A stretch of DNA of 64,000 bases from Rhodospirillales bacterium 24-66-33 (GCA_002281855.1 NCHQ01000024.1:1-64000); one strand, 5' to 3'. Counted from the stretch's first letter, positions 26,310-35,085 are shown. Numbers and translations: made by a program. Notes: generated by a model not told the origin, from the sequence alone.

Positions 26310-27136
26310 GCGGCGACCTTCGACAGGAGGCGCCGCAGCACGGCCAGGGCCGCATCGCCGCGATAGGCCGCGCTGCCGCGGATATCGTCGATCGGCGACA
26401 GTGGCGCGAGATGGGACGGCTCGGCCCGTTCGCCGAGTGTCGCGTCGAACGAGGCGCCGATCAGCGCCCGCTCCAGCAGCGGCAGGCGCTGCGCCACCGG
26501 CGAACAGGCGCCGACGGCCACGCGGGCGGCAGCGACTTTTCCTTCCGCGACCTCAAGCACGACAGAGGCCATGGCAATGGAGATCACCAGGTATCGCCGC
26601 GCGCCCAGTTTCAAAAAAGCGCTCCTCGCCTCGGCGCGCGGGCGCGGCACATGGAGCGCCACGACGAGTTCGGCGGGCTGACGCGCCGTCCTGCGCACGC
26701 CGGTGATGAAGGAGGCGAGCGGCAGGCGCCGTGTGCCGTCGCGGTGCGCGAGCTCCACCTCGGCCTCGAGCGCCAGGAGGGGCGGCACGCCATCGGCCGC
26801 CGGCGAGGCGTTGCAGACATTTCCCGCGATCGTCCCGCTATTCTGGATCTGCCGGCCGCCGACCTCGCGCGCCGCCTGCTTCAGCCCATCGAACAGAGGC
26901 GGCAGCGGCGCTTCGACCAGTTCGCTCCAGGTCGTGGTGGCGCCGAGGCGCCAGCCGACTTCCGTCTCCGAAATGCCGCGCAGGGCGGCAATTCCCGCAA
27001 TGTCGAGCACGTCTTCAGTAACGGCACGGCCTACCCGCGCCGGATAGAAGTCGGTGCCACCAGCCAGCACCGTGAAAGGTCGGGTCAGTGCCTGGAGAGC
27101 CTCTTCAAGGCCTCGGGGTCGGAGATAGTCGCCCAT
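26306..27136 (-). CDS. xanthine dehydrogenase-family FAD-binding subunit
   Basis: This 276-aa medium subunit has the PCMH-type FAD domain motifs FTVLAGGTDFYPARVG and QNSGTIAGNVCNASPAADGVPPLLALEAEV, then the CO_deh_flav_C domain (RAEARSAFLKLGARRYLVIS). It is the first gene of the catabolic operon. The ATG at 27136 has no Shine-Dalgarno sequence; the 20 bases before it are a palindrome, so translation may start on a leaderless or very short-leader mRNA. Confidence 0.9.
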   Translation of the reverse strand: MGDYLRPRGLEEALQALTRPFTVLAGGTDFYPARVGRAVTEDVLDIAGIAALRGISETEVGWRLGATTTWSELVEAPLPPLFDGLKQAAREVGGRQIQNSGTIAGNVCNASPAADGVPPLLALEAEVELAHRDGTRRLPLASFITGVRRTARQPAELVVALHVPRPRAEARSAFLKLGARRYLVISIAMASVVLEVAEGKVAAARVAVGACSPVAQRLPLLERALIGASFDATLGERAEPSHLAPLSPIDDIRGSAAYRGDAALAVLRRLLSKVAA

Positions 27137-27156
27137 ATCGTTCGTGTACGTACGAT
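27137..27156. promoter_or_regulatory. candidate MarR operator
   Basis: A 20-bp near-perfect palindrome (16 of 20 positions symmetrical; ATCGTTCGTGTACGTACGAT) abuts the start codon of the FAD subunit gene, 39 bp below the MarR gene. A -35-like TTGACT lies at 27174-27179 on the minus strand, which would place the -10 region within the palindrome. Size and symmetry fit MarR-family operators. Confidence 0.55.
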
Positions 27157-27194
27157 GACACAGGCTCCGTGCGAGTCAAACGAATGAGTCGGAT

Positions 27195-27671
27195 TCAGAT
27201 GATTCGCGAGAGAAGATCGAGAAGCTGCTTCTGTTCCTGGGGGGTGAGCGGCTTCAGCGTCTCGCGCGAGACCGCCGGCCCGTTCAGCAGCAGCCGGTTG
27301 ACCAGCTTCTTGCCCTCGGTCGTCAGGCTGAGCAGCGTGCGGCGCGCATCGCCCGGATCGGGCCGCGAATCGACCAGGCCGCGTTCCTTGAGCCGGCGCA
27401 CCACGCCCTGCATCGTCGCCTTGTCCATGCCGACGAGACGGCCGAGGAGGTTCTGGGACAGCTCGCCATACTCGTCGAGCTTCGCCATGCTGGAATACTG
27501 GGTCGGCGTGATGTTGGGATCGCCGATGCTGCCCTGGAAGATCGCGCTCGCCCGCTGATGGGCGCGGCGCAGCAGATAGCCGATCTGGTCTTCGATGCGA
27601 TAAGGCCTGGAGGCCGCGCTGCTCGATGCCGCCTTAGGCTCGTGCTGCTTCTTTGCAACGTTGCTTCGCAT
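27195..27671 (-). CDS. MarR family transcriptional regulator
   Basis: The 158-aa protein has the MarR winged helix: IEDQIGYLLRRAHQRASAIFQ, ITPTQYSSMAKLDEYGELSQNLLGRLVGMDKATMQGVVRRLKERGLV (recognition helix) and the wing DSRPDPGDARRTLLSLT. The ATG at 27671 is preferred over upstream in-frame starts because the domain begins shortly after it and a purine-rich GGGGGGG lies just upstream. It is the leftward neighbour of the Mo-hydroxylase operon and divergent from the CoA-transferase gene. It probably represses one or both and is released by an aromatic ligand (family knowledge). Confidence 0.88.
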   Translation of the reverse strand: MRSNVAKKQHEPKAASSSAASRPYRIEDQIGYLLRRAHQRASAIFQGSIGDPNITPTQYSSMAKLDEYGELSQNLLGRLVGMDKATMQGVVRRLKERGLVDSRPDPGDARRTLLSLTTEGKKLVNRLLLNGPAVSRETLKPLTPQEQKQLLDLLSRII

Positions 27672-27946
27672 CGCCCCCCCGGCTCGCTGTCCCTTCGCTA
27701 CACCGGCACGGCGCATCGCACAACGGTCACATGAAGCGCTTTGTCCGAGTATGGAAAAGGGGGAATTTCCAAGTCTCCTGCAACCCCGCGTTCGCGTGCG
27801 CGCCGGGTCTTTCACGGTCACCGGGCATTATCCCAACGGCTTCAAGGATTTCCGCCCACGTTTTGCGGCGCAATGGCAGCAACGATGACGCGCGGGCGGG
27901 GCGGTGGCAGTGTGACCGCACCCCATTCGCAACACAGGATATTAAA

Positions 27947-29146
27947 ATGCCCGGCGCGCTCGAAGGCATAAGGATCGTCGACCTGACCAACATCATCCTC
28001 GGTCCCTACGGCACGATGCTGCTGGCCGACCAGGGCGCCGACGTCATCAAGGTCGAGGCACCCGAGGGCGATGCGGTGCGTCACATCGGCAAGCCAGGCA
28101 AGACGCCCGGCATGGGGCCGACCTATCTCTACGTCAATCGCAACAAGCGCTCGCTGTGCCTCGATCTCAAGAACAAGGACGCGCGCGCGGCCCTGCTCAA
28201 GGTCGTGGCGACCGCCGATGCCTTCGTCCATGCCTTGCGGCCCCAGGCCATCGAGGCGCTGGGACTGGGCTACGAGGAGATTCGCAAGGTGAAGCCCGAC
28301 ATCGTCTATGTCGGCGCCTATGGCTATTCGGCCGAAGGTCCTTACGGAAAACTGCCAGCCTACGACGATGCCATCCAGGCCCGCTTCGGCATCGCCGACC
28401 TGATGGGCCGAGCGGCCGGCGACGACGTCCCGCGCTACCCGCCGACGATCATCGCCGACAAGACGGTGGGCCTCACCTTCGCCTTCTCGACCCTGTCGGC
28501 CCTGATGCACCGTCAGCGCACCGGCGAAGGTCAGTTCGTCGAGGTGCCGATGTTCGAGACCATGTCGGCCTGGCTGATGGTCGAGCATCTGTGGGAGCGG
28601 ACCTTCAGCGACGAGGGCGAGGTCGGCTACACCCGCCTGCTCGCCCGCACCCGCAAGCCCTACCGCACGCTCGACGGCTGGATGGCGATCCTGCCCTACA
28701 ACGACAAGCACTGGCGCAACTTCTTCGAGCTGGTCGGCCGTTCGGAGGTGCTGCAGGACCCGCGCTATTCGACCATCAACGCCCGCTCGATGCATATCGG
28801 CGACATGTACGCGATGGTCGAGGCGATCGCGCCCTCGAAGACCACCGGGGAATGGGTGAAGCTGCTCGACCAGGCCCAGATTCCCAACGCCCCGGTCTCG
28901 AAGCCGGCCGACCTGTTCGAGGACCCTCACCTCGTGTGGCGCAAGCTCTTCAGGAAATATCCGCACCCGTCGGAAGGCGAGATCATGATGGTCGAGCCGC
29001 CGATGACCATGAGCCGGACACCGCCTTCCATCCGCACCATGGCCCCGCTCCAGGGGCAGGATTCGCGTGCCGTTCTGGCGGAAGCCGGTGTCAGCGCCAC
29101 CGAGATCGAGGCGCTGAAGAATTCGGGCGCGCTTATCGAGCCGTAG
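27947..29146 (+). CDS. CaiB/BaiF family CoA-transferase
   Basis: The 399-aa class III CoA-transferase starts with LEGIRIVDLTNIILGPYGTMLLADQGADVIKVE, the family N-terminus; the catalytic aspartate should lie in the LNKDARAALLK/AYDDAIQ region. It moves CoA between acids such as succinyl-CoA and a catabolic carboxylate. AGGAT sits 6 nt before the ATG at 27947. It is divergent from the MarR gene across a 275-bp gap in which no further gene or clear promoter is seen, and its 3' end overlaps that of the convergent cyclodeaminase-like gene by 14 bp. Confidence 0.88.
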   Translation: MPGALEGIRIVDLTNIILGPYGTMLLADQGADVIKVEAPEGDAVRHIGKPGKTPGMGPTYLYVNRNKRSLCLDLKNKDARAALLKVVATADAFVHALRPQAIEALGLGYEEIRKVKPDIVYVGAYGYSAEGPYGKLPAYDDAIQARFGIADLMGRAAGDDVPRYPPTIIADKTVGLTFAFSTLSALMHRQRTGEGQFVEVPMFETMSAWLMVEHLWERTFSDEGEVGYTRLLARTRKPYRTLDGWMAILPYNDKHWRNFFELVGRSEVLQDPRYSTINARSMHIGDMYAMVEAIAPSKTTGEWVKLLDQAQIPNAPVSKPADLFEDPHLVWRKLFRKYPHPSEGEIMMVEPPMTMSRTPPSIRTMAPLQGQDSRAVLAEAGVSATEIEALKNSGALIEP

Positions 29147-30128
29147 CTTCGACCGCCAGCTCCGCGGCGGCCAGGTCCTCGAGCGCGGCACCGACCGACT
29201 TGAACAGGGTGGTCGAGGTGCGATCGCCGGGAGCGCGGCCAGTTCGCTCGCGGCGTGCCAGTTCGAACAGATCGGCGACGACGGCGGCTTCCGTGATGGC
29301 GCCGCTGGCGATGGCCTGTACGACGTCGCCACCTTCCTTCAGGGCGCCGGCGCGGGTGTCGACATAGAGGCGGGCGCGCTGGACCGCTCGGTCGTCGCTC
29401 TCGCGCATCTGCGGCGTGTAGGCCCCCACCAGATCGACATGCTGGCCCTCGCGCAGCCAGTCGCCTTCGACCAGAGGCACTTTCGAGAGCGTGGCACAGG
29501 AGACGATGTCGGCCTCGTGTACCGCGGCGCGTCGGTCGCTGACGGCCCGCACGGTGACCGGCCGGCCGACCGCCTCCGGGAGCGACGCCGACAGGCTCTC
29601 GGCCAGGGCCTCTGCCTGTTTGGCCGTCCGGCCCCAGATCGCCACGTCGCGGATCGGCCGGACCTTGGCGTGCACGCGGATCAGTTCCGGCGCGAGGGCG
29701 CCCGTCCCGATCATCAGCAGAGACGCGGCATCGGACCGCGACAGGTAGCGCGAAGCGAGGCCCGAGGCGCAGGCGGTGCGCCGCTTGGTCAGCATCGTAC
29801 CGTCGAGCAGTGCCAGGGTGGCCCCCGTGCTGCCGTCCAGCAGCAGATATTGGCCGTAGATCGACGGCAGCGAACGCTTGCCGTTGTCGGGGAACACGGT
29901 GACGACCTTGACGCCGACGCGGCCGGAGACTCCCCCCGGCTGAGCGGTCGTCCAGGCCGGCATCAACAGGAGCATCGCATCGGAGGAGCCGGCGCCGAGC
30001 GGCTCCCGGATCGGATGGTGATGACGCACCGGCATCTCGCAGCCCGCCCGGAACAGCCCGTCGAGCCGGTCGATCAACGCGAGGTCGTCCAGGGCGGCAT
30101 CGATCTCGGCCGCCGACAGGACCTTCAC
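29133..30128 (-). CDS. ornithine cyclodeaminase/mu-crystallin family protein
   Basis: The 331-aa protein has the OCD/mu-crystallin layout: substrate domain with VGVKVVTVFPDN and LLDGTMLTKRRTACASGLASRYL, Rossmann motif LLMIGTGALAPELIRVH, then DIVSCATLSKVPLV and HVDLVGAYTPQMRESDD. Members are ornithine cyclodeaminases, alanine dehydrogenases or ketimine reductases; substrate not assigned. The GTG start at 30128 overlaps the lapA stop, so it is co-translated with lapA. Confidence 0.85.
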   Translation of the reverse strand: MKVLSAAEIDAALDDLALIDRLDGLFRAGCEMPVRHHHPIREPLGAGSSDAMLLLMPAWTTAQPGGVSGRVGVKVVTVFPDNGKRSLPSIYGQYLLLDGSTGATLALLDGTMLTKRRTACASGLASRYLSRSDAASLLMIGTGALAPELIRVHAKVRPIRDVAIWGRTAKQAEALAESLSASLPEAVGRPVTVRAVSDRRAAVHEADIVSCATLSKVPLVEGDWLREGQHVDLVGAYTPQMRESDDRAVQRARLYVDTRAGALKEGGDVVQAIASGAITEAAVVADLFELARRERTGRAPGDRTSTTLFKSVGAALEDLAAAELAVEATAR

Positions 30129-30526
30129 GAGAAGGGACCCCGCGCGGCGCGCGTGCCGAGCTCGGGTGCCACGAGGGCGCTCTGCCGTTCGAGGGCACGC
30201 TGGTCGCGCGGCGCCGGGCCGCTGGGTGCGGCCGGTTGCGACGCCGCCTGGGCAGCGCGCAGGCGCGCGACCTCGCGGTCGAGCCTGGCAGCCTCGCCAC
30301 CGGCCTCGCGGGCGCGACGGCGGTGATGGCGACCGGCCCACCACCCCATACTGAGCCCGGCGAGGACGCCCAGCATCAGCATGGCGACGACCAGCAGATA
30401 GACCGGCATGACGATGATGTGCGGCAACGGCCACAGCGCCAGCTGGACGGTCTGCGTATTGCTGACCGCGACCAGGACACCGATCAGGATGAAGAGCAGG
30501 AACAGGGCGCGCGAGAGGATTTTCAT
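30125..30526 (-). CDS. LapA-family (DUF1049) inner-membrane protein
   Basis: The 133-aa protein has two transmembrane helices (SRALFLLFILIGVLVAVSN and MPVYLLVVAMLMLGVLAGL) flanking TQTVQLALWPLPH, the DUF1049/LapA pattern, then a basic and Ala/Arg-rich coiled tail (about 70-133). Related LapA works with LapB in control of lipopolysaccharide synthesis in E. coli; here lapB is not adjacent. It sits 58 bp downstream of ihfB, reading the same way, as in many proteobacteria (rpsA-ihfB-lapA). Confidence 0.85.
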   Translation of the reverse strand: MKILSRALFLLFILIGVLVAVSNTQTVQLALWPLPHIIVMPVYLLVVAMLMLGVLAGLSMGWWAGRHHRRRAREAGGEAARLDREVARLRAAQAASQPAAPSGPAPRDQRALERQSALVAPELGTRAARGPFS

Positions 30527-30584
30527 GCGGCCCGGAGAATGCCACAGCCCGCCCCCACCACGCGAGCGAACGATCAGGGCAGAT

Positions 30585-30920
30585 TTATCTCTTGTCGTCG
30601 TCCGCAGAGTCGGGCGGCAGCAGGCCGGCGGCACGCGCGGCCTCCTTGTTCAGCCGGTCGCGCAGGTCCTTGCCGGTCTTGAAATAGGGCACGCGCTTGG
30701 AGGCGACGGAGACCTGCTCGCCGGTGCGCGGGTTGCGGCCGGTGCGCGGATCGCGCTTCTTCACGGAGAAGGCGCCGAAACCGCGCAGCTCGACCCTGTG
30801 ACCGGACGCCAGCGCCTTGGAAATCTCGTCGAACACGGTCGCGACGATCCGCTCGACATCCCGCTGGTAGAGATGCGGATTCCGGGCCGCCAGACGCGCA
30901 ATCAGCTCGGACTTGGTCAT
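30585..30920 (-). CDS. ihfB: integration host factor subunit beta
   Basis: The 111-aa protein is a DNABII protein: N-terminal MTKSELIARLAARNPHLYQRDVERIV, the core GHRVELRGFGAFSVKKRDPRTGRNPRTGE (proline arm RTGRNPRTGE) and VPYFKTGKDLRDRLN. The C-terminal tail after residue 95 is Ala/Asp-rich and longer than E. coli IHF-beta (94 aa). It bends DNA for recombination, replication and transcription. Its own promoter lies at 30973-31000. Confidence 0.95.
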   Translation of the reverse strand: MTKSELIARLAARNPHLYQRDVERIVATVFDEISKALASGHRVELRGFGAFSVKKRDPRTGRNPRTGEQVSVASKRVPYFKTGKDLRDRLNKEAARAAGLLPPDSADDDKR

Positions 30921-30972
30921 CGCGTTTCCATGGCGGGCGCTTCAGGCCCAGAGAAATATCGTTAAGTCCTTG

Positions 30973-31000
30973 ATATTAAACCGGATAACGGTGTCGTCAA
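30973..31000 (-). promoter_or_regulatory. sigma-70-type promoter for ihfB
   Basis: On the minus strand TTGACG (30995-31000) is followed after 16 bp by TAATAT (30973-30978). A start near 30966 would give a leader of about 45 nt before the ihfB ATG. It lies after the rpsA terminator, so ihfB can be transcribed on its own. Confidence 0.6.
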
Positions 31001-31014
31001 GCCTAACCCCTTGA

Positions 31015-31051
31015 AAGCAAAAGAAAAGGCCGACCCTTGCGGGTCGGCCTT
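31015..31051 (-). terminator. rho-independent terminator after rpsA
   Basis: An 11-bp perfect stem (AAGGCCGACCC/GGGTCGGCCTT) with a 4-nt loop at 31026-31051 is followed on the minus strand by TTTCTTTTGC. It sits 24 bp past the rpsA stop codon. Confidence 0.9.
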
Positions 31052-31074
31052 GCCGTAAACCATGATGAAACGGC

Positions 31075-32808
31075 TTACTTCTCGTCGTCGTCGGCCTCGG
31101 CCCGTCTCTTCAGAGCCGCGCCCAGAATGTCGCCCAGGCTGGCGCCCGAGTCGGACGAACCGAAGTCGGCCATCGCCTTCTTCTCCTCGTCGAGTTCGCG
31201 CGCCTTGACCGACAGCACGACGCGGCGCGAGGCCTTGTCGATGTTGGTAATCTTGGCGTCGAGCTTGTCGCCGATGGCGTAACGGTCGGGACGCTGCTCG
31301 GAACGGTCGCGGCTGAGCTCCGTCTTGCGGATGAAGCCCGGGATGCCGTCCTGCACCGTGACGTCGATGCCGTTGTCCTGGATGCCGGCCACGATGACGG
31401 TGACCACGTCGCCCTTCTTGGCGACCGCACCCACCTTCTCGAACGGATCGTTGGCCAGCTGCTTGATGCCGAGCGAGATGCGCTCCTTGTCCATGTCGAC
31501 GTCGAGGACCTTGACCTTGACCTGGTCGCCCTTCTTGAAGTCGCGGATCGCCTCTTCGCCGGCCTTGTCCCAGCTCAGGTCGCTGAGATGGACCATGCCG
31601 TCGATGTCGCCGGGCAGGCCCACGAACAGGCCGAACTCGGTGATGTTGCGAACCTCGCCCTCGATCTCGGTACCGGCCGGGTACTGGTCGGCGAAGCTCT
31701 CCCACGGGTTGGCCATGCACTGCTTCAGGCCCAGCGAGATGCGGCGCTTGGACATGTCGACGTCCAGCACCATCACTTCGACTTCCTGCGAGGTCGAGAC
31801 GATCTTGCCGGGGTGCACGTTCTTCTTGGTCCAGCTCATTTCGGAGACGTGGACCAGACCCTCGACGCCCGGCTCCAGTTCGACGAACGCGCCGTAGTCG
31901 GTGATGTTGGTGACGCGGCCCTTGAGCTTGAGGCCGACCGGGTACTTGGCACCCGCGCCGTCCCACGGATCGCTCATCAGCTGCTTCATGCCGAGCGAGA
32001 TGCGCTGCGTCTCGGGGTTGAAGCGGACGACCTGCACCTTGACCTGCTGGCCGATGGTGAGGGCTTCCGAAGGATGGTTGATGCGCTTCCAGGCGATGTC
32101 GGTGACATGGAGCAGGCCGTCGACGCCGCCCAGATCCACGAACGCGCCGTAGTCAGTGATGTTCTTGACGACGCCGTCGAGCACCTGGCCCTCCGACAGC
32201 GCGCCCATCAGGCGCGTGCGGTCCTCGGCGCGGGTCTCTTCCATGACGGCGCGGCGCGACACGACGATGTTGCCGCGGCGGCGGTCCATCTTGAGGATGG
32301 CGAACTGCTGGGCCTGGCCCATCAGCGGGCCGACATCGCGCACCGGGCGCACGTCGACCTGGCTGCCCGGCAGGAAGGCCACGGCGCCCGAGAGGTCGAC
32401 CGTGAAGCCACCCTTCACGCGGCCGAAAATCGTGCCCATAACGCGTTCCTGGTCGGTGAACGCCTTCTCGAGAACGGTCCAGGCCTCTTCGCGGCGAGCC
32501 TTGTCGCGCGACAGGACGGCCTCGCCCTCCTTGTTCTCCATACGGTCGACGAAGATGTCGACCACGTCGCCTTCCTTGATCTCTGGGGCTCCGGTGCCGC
32601 CATTGGCGAACTCACGCAGCGCGACGCGGCCCTCGGACTTGAGGCCGACATCCACCACGACGAAATCGTTGGCAATGCGAATGACGCGGCCCTTGACGAC
32701 CGTGCCTTCGAAGCTCGTCGAACCGCCCAGCGATTCCTCGAGAAGTGCTGCGAACTCGTCGCTCGACGTGTCGTTCGCGGGTCTACGCAGGGCGCTGCCC
32801 TTTGCCAT
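31075..32808 (-). CDS. rpsA: 30S ribosomal protein S1
   Basis: The 577-aa protein contains six S1 (OB-fold) repeats; repeats 3-5 are most regular, each with NITDYGAFVDL/NITEFGLFVGL, a VH(V)S/TD(I/M)(A/S)W element and a RISLG(M/L/I)KQ end. A LEESLG segment near the N-terminus and an acidic tail (EADDDEK) are also seen. It binds mRNA leaders and brings them to the ribosome. GGAGAG precedes the ATG. The gap to cmk is 148 bp and holds no gene. Confidence 0.97.
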   Translation of the reverse strand: MAKGSALRRPANDTSSDEFAALLEESLGGSTSFEGTVVKGRVIRIANDFVVVDVGLKSEGRVALREFANGGTGAPEIKEGDVVDIFVDRMENKEGEAVLSRDKARREEAWTVLEKAFTDQERVMGTIFGRVKGGFTVDLSGAVAFLPGSQVDVRPVRDVGPLMGQAQQFAILKMDRRRGNIVVSRRAVMEETRAEDRTRLMGALSEGQVLDGVVKNITDYGAFVDLGGVDGLLHVTDIAWKRINHPSEALTIGQQVKVQVVRFNPETQRISLGMKQLMSDPWDGAGAKYPVGLKLKGRVTNITDYGAFVELEPGVEGLVHVSEMSWTKKNVHPGKIVSTSQEVEVMVLDVDMSKRRISLGLKQCMANPWESFADQYPAGTEIEGEVRNITEFGLFVGLPGDIDGMVHLSDLSWDKAGEEAIRDFKKGDQVKVKVLDVDMDKERISLGIKQLANDPFEKVGAVAKKGDVVTVIVAGIQDNGIDVTVQDGIPGFIRKTELSRDRSEQRPDRYAIGDKLDAKITNIDKASRRVVLSVKARELDEEKKAMADFGSSDSGASLGDILGAALKRRAEADDDEK

Positions 32809-32956
32809 ATGGAACTCTCCATCATCGATCCCGGGACACGTGCCCCGTCGGCCAACCGGTTAAGTCCGGCGGATCCAGTGCCTTTGAAACACCGACGCAA
32901 GGACGACACGTCCCGGCGCAGTCGCCGCTGAAAGTCTTCGATCCGCCGGCGGCGAC

Positions 32957-33589
32957 TTACGGCCCGGAGAATCGAAAGCCCTTGCTCTCCATGAACGCCA
33001 AGGCGGCGGCGAAGGCCGCGTCGGCATCCATGTCGCTGGTATCGAGGTGGTAAGCATCGGGTGCGGCTTTAAGAGGTGCAGCCGCCCGTTCGCTGTCGCG
33101 ACGGTCCCGCTCCGCCATCTCGGCAAGAACGCGCGGCTTTATAGTGTCGACCCCCTTGGCGCGCAACTCCCGGTACCGCCGCTCCGCCCGCGCCTCGGCG
33201 CTGGCGGTCACGAATAATTTCACGGGCGCGTGAGGGCAAATCACGGTCCCCACGTCACGCCCGTCGAGCACGGCGCCGGTCGCCTGGGCGGCGAATTTCC
33301 GCTGGAAATCCAGCAGGGTGGCCCGAACCTCCGGAATCGCCGCGACTTTCGACGCCGCTTGGCCCGCCACGTCGGTCCGCAGGTCCGGATCCGCCAGATC
33401 GGACGGATCGAGGCATCCGGCGATCTCGACCGGCGAGCGACCGGTCCTTTCCGCCTTCAGTCCGACCGCGCGGTAGAGCAGCCCGGTGTCGAGGTGGGGC
33501 AGGCCGAAATGCTCGGCCAGCCGGCGGGCGAGCGTGCCCTTGCCGGCGCCCGCGGGCCCATCGATGGCGATGACAGGCTTGTGGGTCAC
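32957..33589 (-). CDS. cmk: cytidylate kinase
   Basis: The 210-aa kinase has the P-loop IDGPAGAGKGTLARRLAEH at the N-terminus, LDTGLLYRAVG, the CMP-binding LDGRDVGTVICPHAPVKLFVTA block, and the RDRRDSERAAAPL lid region. It phosphorylates CMP/dCMP. It overlaps aroA by 4 bp, the common aroA-cmk-rpsA order. Confidence 0.96.
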   Translation of the reverse strand: MTHKPVIAIDGPAGAGKGTLARRLAEHFGLPHLDTGLLYRAVGLKAERTGRSPVEIAGCLDPSDLADPDLRTDVAGQAASKVAAIPEVRATLLDFQRKFAAQATGAVLDGRDVGTVICPHAPVKLFVTASAEARAERRYRELRAKGVDTIKPRVLAEMAERDRRDSERAAAPLKAAPDAYHLDTSDMDADAAFAAALAFMESKGFRFSGP

Positions 33590-34989
33590 GCGGCCTCGAT
33601 CCGGGCTCCAAGATCGGCCATCAGCCGCGCGAAGCCCGGAAAACTCGTGTCGATCGGCGAGCCGTCGTCGACGGCGACGCCGTCGCGCGAGGCCAGTCCC
33701 AGCACGAGAAAGGCCATGGCGATGCGATGATCGAGGTGCGTGACCACCGTGCCGCCGCCCGCCGGCGCCTCGCCGGTCCCGTGCACGAAGAGCGTATCGG
33801 CGCCCATCTCGTGGCGGACGCCGTTGATCGCAAGCCCGGCGGAGACGCTGGCCAGCCGGTCGCTCTCCTTGGCCCGCAGCTCGGCCAGGCCCAGCATGCG
33901 CGTGGTGCCGCGGGCACAGGCAGCCGCAACGGCCAGGATCGGATATTCGTCGATCATCGACGGCGCCCGCTCCGGCGGCACCTCGACCCCGCTCAGTTCC
34001 CCGCCGCGCACGCGCAGGTCGGCCACCGGTTCGCCGCCGACTTCGCGGGCGTTCTCGACAGTGATGTCGGCGCCCATCTCGCGCAGCGTGTCATAGAGGC
34101 CGGCGCGCAGCGGATTGAGCCCGACATTCTCGACCGTCACGTCGCTGCCCGGCCGGATCGCCGCCGCCACGACGGCGAAGGCCGCCGACGAGGGATCGCC
34201 CGGCACCACGATGTCGCGCGCCTTGAGTTCGGGCCAGCCGACGACGGTGATGCGCTTGCCCCCGCCCTCCGCCGGCACCACCCTCACCTCGGCGCCGAAA
34301 TGGCGCAGCATGCGCTCGGTATGGTCGCGGGTGGCCTCGGGTTCGATGACCGTCGTCTCACCCGCGGCATTGAGGCCAGCCAGGAGGATGGCGCTCTTCA
34401 CCTGGGCCGAGGCGACGGGCAGCCGGTACTCGATCGGCACCATCTCATCTGTACCGACGATGGCGAGCGGCATGCGGCCGCCCTCGCGCGCCTCGAAGCG
34501 GGCGCCCATCTGCGACAGCGGCGCGATGACCCGCTGCATCGGCCGGCGGCGCAGCGAGGCATCGCCGGTCATGAAGCTGGTGAAACGATGGCTGGCCAGG
34601 ATGCCCGACAGCAGGCGGGCCGAGGTCCCGGAATTGCCGAGATCGAGCACATTGTCGGGCTCGCGCGCCCCGCCGACGCCGAATCCGCGCACGCGCCATG
34701 CGCCGCCGCCCTCATGATCGACCCTCGCCCCGAGCGCCCGCAGCGCGGCCGCGGTGGCGAGCACGTCCTCGCCTTCCAGCAGGCCGGTGATCTTCGTTTC
34801 CCCCAGCGCCAGGGCACCGAACATCAGCGAACGATGGGAAACCGACTTGTCGCCCGGCGCCCGGACACGCCCCTGCAACCGGTCGACGGGACGGGCGATC
34901 AGCTTCGCGGGAGCGGCATGGGCGGACAGGGCGGTCTCCACTGCAGAGTTGGGCGGCAGGGGACCTGCAGCGCGCGGCCCTCGTAGCAT
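33586..34989 (-). CDS. aroA: 3-phosphoshikimate 1-carboxyvinyltransferase (EPSP synthase)
   Basis: The 467-aa protein catalyses the sixth shikimate step. Features of class II (Agrobacterium CP4-like) enzymes are GDKSVSHRSLM, SAQVKSAILLAGLN, the RDHTERML segment, APSMIDEYPILAVAAA and THLDHRIAMAFLVLGL. At the PEP-site loop it reads LGNSGTSARLL, keeping the glycine that CP4 replaces with alanine. An N-terminal extension of about 25 residues precedes the family start; the ATG at 34989 is used, though a later in-frame start is possible. It is divergent (96-bp gap) from the TIGR02300 gene. Confidence 0.95.
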   Translation of the reverse strand: MLRGPRAAGPLPPNSAVETALSAHAAPAKLIARPVDRLQGRVRAPGDKSVSHRSLMFGALALGETKITGLLEGEDVLATAAALRALGARVDHEGGGAWRVRGFGVGGAREPDNVLDLGNSGTSARLLSGILASHRFTSFMTGDASLRRRPMQRVIAPLSQMGARFEAREGGRMPLAIVGTDEMVPIEYRLPVASAQVKSAILLAGLNAAGETTVIEPEATRDHTERMLRHFGAEVRVVPAEGGGKRITVVGWPELKARDIVVPGDPSSAAFAVVAAAIRPGSDVTVENVGLNPLRAGLYDTLREMGADITVENAREVGGEPVADLRVRGGELSGVEVPPERAPSMIDEYPILAVAAACARGTTRMLGLAELRAKESDRLASVSAGLAINGVRHEMGADTLFVHGTGEAPAGGGTVVTHLDHRIAMAFLVLGLASRDGVAVDDGSPIDTSFPGFARLMADLGARIEAA

Positions 34990-35085
34990 GCCGGAATTTG
35001 GTTTTGACAGGGTGAAAGACGCGTGACATACGCGCTCCCTCGCGGCCCTTTCGGCCGATTCCAGCACATTTGCAGGAGATTTAGC

